From NCBI GenBank assembly GCA_945893045.1, contig CAMDEA010000067.1, positions 1-41,384 of the forward strand: a stretch of DNA of 41,384 nucleotides, in the 5' to 3' direction. The stretch comes from Planctomyces sp. SH-PL62. Its GTDB lineage: Bacteria > Planctomycetota > Planctomycetia > Planctomycetales > Planctomycetaceae. Under the pieces are notes generated by a model that ran no database searches, was not told where the DNA came from, and worked only from the letters and a program-made list of their open reading frames with translations. A program made the translations under genes and the position numbers. Below, in pieces: positions 39,870 to 41,384 of this stretch (position 1 is its first letter; every line of letters starts with the position of its first letter).

Positions 39870-40748
39870 ATGAAATCGCTCCGCGTCGCCACCTGCCAGT
39901 TTTCCGTCGAAGGTCGAATTGACCAAAACCGCCGCTGGGTGCTGAAGCAGATCGCTCAGGCTGCACAACAAGGAGCCGACGTCGTGCATTTCTCCGAGTG
40001 CGCACTCTCAGGCTACGCAGGCGTCGATCTGCCAGGCATCGCCGACTTGGATTGGACCGCGCTCGCCGCCGCGACCCACGACGTGATGTCCGCCGCGAAA
40101 GAACATCGAGTCTGGGTGCTCTTGGGTTCGACGCATCGGCTCGATGAGCAGCACAAGCCGCACAACTGCGTGTACGTCATCAATCCGAAAGGCCAGATCG
40201 TCGATCGTTACGACAAACGCTTCTGCACCGGCGCGGGAGGCAAACGAGCGACGCTCGACCTGTGTCATTACTCGCCCGGCGACCGCTTCGTCACGTTCCA
40301 AGTGAAGGGCATCACCTGCGGAGTCGCCATCTGCTACGACTATCGCTTTCCCGAACTGTATCGCGGCTACAAACAGCTCGGCGTCGAGGTCATGTTTCAG
40401 TCGTTCCACAACGCTCGGAAGACGGTTGCCGCGGATCCGAAATACAACATCTGGAAAACGATCGTCCCCGCCACCATGCAATGCCGAGCGGCCGAGAATC
40501 ATTTCTGGTTCAGCGCGAACAACAGCACCGCCCACCCTTCCTGCTGGGGCAGCTTCGCCGTCCGCCCCGACGGCTACATCGTCGGTCGCCTGCCGCGTCA
40601 TCGTCCCGGAGTGCTGGTCACCGATATGCAACTCGACCCAAATTGCTTCGACGCTCCCGCACTGTGGCGGCCATCCGCGATGAGCGGCCAACTCCACAGC
40701 GGCCAGTTGGTGGATCACCCGCGGTCGCGCGAGGTGACGACCGTTTGA
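39870..40748 (+). CDS. carbon-nitrogen hydrolase (nitrilase superfamily)
   Basis: 292 residues. Catalytic triad positions: Glu43 (HFSECALSGY), Lys116 (RYDKRFC), Cys155 (VAICYDYRFPELYRGY). The N-terminus RVATCQFSVEGRIDQN and NCVYVINPKGQIVDRYDK are family-typical. It is an amidase/ureidopropionase-like enzyme of the cytoplasm; the amide substrate is not clear. It is divergently transcribed from the unrecognised gene with a 62-bp gap, so the two may share a control region. The region downstream to 40801 (about 50 bp) shows nothing. Confidence 0.92.
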   Translation: MKSLRVATCQFSVEGRIDQNRRWVLKQIAQAAQQGADVVHFSECALSGYAGVDLPGIADLDWTALAAATHDVMSAAKEHRVWVLLGSTHRLDEQHKPHNCVYVINPKGQIVDRYDKRFCTGAGGKRATLDLCHYSPGDRFVTFQVKGITCGVAICYDYRFPELYRGYKQLGVEVMFQSFHNARKTVAADPKYNIWKTIVPATMQCRAAENHFWFSANNSTAHPSCWGSFAVRPDGYIVGRLPRHRPGVLVTDMQLDPNCFDAPALWRPSAMSGQLHSGQLVDHPRSREVTTV

Positions 40749-40800
40749 AGGTCTTTCCCTCACCTATCTTTGATTGCGGATCGGAGGGTGTTGCGCTGTT

Positions 40801-40889
40801 GCTTCGCACACGGATGCGAGAGGCACACACACGGATGAAAGAATGCCTTGCCTTTATCCGTGTGCGCCTCTCGCATCCGTGTGCGAAGC
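40801..40889. repeat. inverted repeat GCTTCGCACACGGATGCGAG that encodes the TrpC C-terminus
   Basis: Left arm 40801-40836, right arm 40856-40889; a short CGCA/TGCG hairpin lies within the arm. On the minus strand the right arm is read as the final TrpC residues (ASHTDARGAHG) followed by TAA at 40854-40856. Confidence 0.93.
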
Positions 40890-41384
40890 CCCCAGCAACT
40901 CACGCACGCTAGCTCCCATATCAGCCGAGCGCATCAGCGATTCCCCCACCAGAATCGCTCGGCACCCAGCCGCCATCAGCCGCTCAACATCAGCCCGCGT
41001 GCGAATCCCGCTCTCGGCCACCAGCAACGATTGAGCGGCGATGCGCGGAGACAGCCGGATCGTTTGATCGAAGTCCGTGATCATCGTCTTCAAGTTGCGA
41101 TTGTTGACGCCGACCAGCGGCGGTTGCAGCTTGAGCACTCGGTCGAGGTTGTCCGGCTCGTACAGCTCGATCAAGCATTCCATGCCGAGTTCGCTGGCAT
41201 AGAAATAGAGGTCGCGCAGGTGGCAGTCGTCGAGACACTCGGCGATCAGCAGAATCGCATCCGCCCCCGCCGCGCGAGCTTCGAGCACTTGATAGCGATC
41301 AACGATGAAATCCTTCCGCAGCACCGGCAGCGAAACCGCCTGCTTGATCGCGGTCAGGTATTCGAGCCGGCCTTGAAAATACTT
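40854..41384 (-). CDS. trpC: indole-3-glycerol-phosphate synthase (3' part; start lies beyond the window)
   Basis: About 176 residues of the C-terminal part are visible; the frame stays open to the right edge. KYFQGRLEYLTAIKQ and SLPVLRKDFIVDRYQVLEARAAGADAILLI are the TrpC barrel strands (Lys of LRKDFI is the catalytic region), followed by IELYEPDNLDRVLKLQPPLVGVNNRNLKT (Asn of VGVNNRNL), LVAESGIRTRADVERLM (Glu/Ser phosphate site) and CRAILVGESLMRS. It converts CdRP to indole-3-glycerol phosphate in tryptophan synthesis. The normal TrpC fold ends near VRELL; the last ~11 residues are encoded by the inverted repeat and the stop is within it. An ATG at 41324 is internal, not the start. Confidence 0.95.
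   Translation of the reverse strand, partial: KYFQGRLEYLTAIKQAVSLPVLRKDFIVDRYQVLEARAAGADAILLIAECLDDCHLRDLYFYASELGMECLIELYEPDNLDRVLKLQPPLVGVNNRNLKTMITDFDQTIRLSPRIAAQSLLVAESGIRTRADVERLMAAGCRAILVGESLMRSADMGASVRELLGASHTDARGAHG

Overview
The window reads as a chromosomal stretch of a planctomycete (PVC group). The evidence is gene content: the end of a PVC-type bacterial microcompartment (BMC) locus (EutN/CcmL shell pentamer plus class II aldolase), a DUF1501 Tat-exported protein, a secreted sulfatase, a very large beta-propeller/HEAT/cytochrome c protein, several AP-endonuclease-2-type TIM-barrel proteins, and high GC. I saw no rRNA, tRNA, CRISPR array, transposase or phage gene.

Layout. 1-2075: BMC operon tail. 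2172-5134 (minus): DUF1501 protein and an NtrC-like response regulator without a recognisable GAFTGA loop. 5403-8064 (plus): TIM-barrel protein, small membrane protein, secreted alpha-toroid protein with a CxxCH motif. 8306-14423 (plus): pilM-N-O-P-Q type IV pilus/secretion cluster, then an HtrA protease (14586-16109). 16185-17453 (minus): LarA-like protein. 17527-18865 (plus): ArfB-type peptidyl-tRNA hydrolase and a secreted unknown. 18877-21600 (minus): two SpoU rRNA methylases and an outer-membrane beta-barrel. 22011-26319 (plus): secreted cupredoxin-like protein, TIM-barrel protein, zinc-ribbon protein, rfbC, pdxA. 26361-31681 (minus): carboxyltransferase, prpD, prpC, prpB, i.e. propionyl-CoA/2-methylcitrate metabolism. 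31781-35998 (minus): two large secreted propeller proteins. 36421-38553 (plus): sulfatase-SGNH hydrolase fusion. 38623-41384: an unrecognised conserved protein, a nitrilase-family hydrolase and the 3' part of trpC.

The most striking structure is not a gene. Most gene borders carry a different inverted repeat of about 50-250 bp. Many start with GTAG and end with CTAC, and most are pairs of short hairpins in opposite orientation, which is the architecture of REP doublets (BIME/REPIN) mobilised by RAYT transposases. Stems vary between copies by compensatory changes while head and loop stay fixed. Elements are nested inside one another, supply the stop codons of eight genes, recode the C-terminus of TrpC, and sit in frame inside two proteins: a carboxyltransferase, and the linker of the sulfatase-SGNH fusion. 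I regard this multi-family REPIN-like system and its coding impact as the main candidate for something undescribed. No RAYT gene is in the window.
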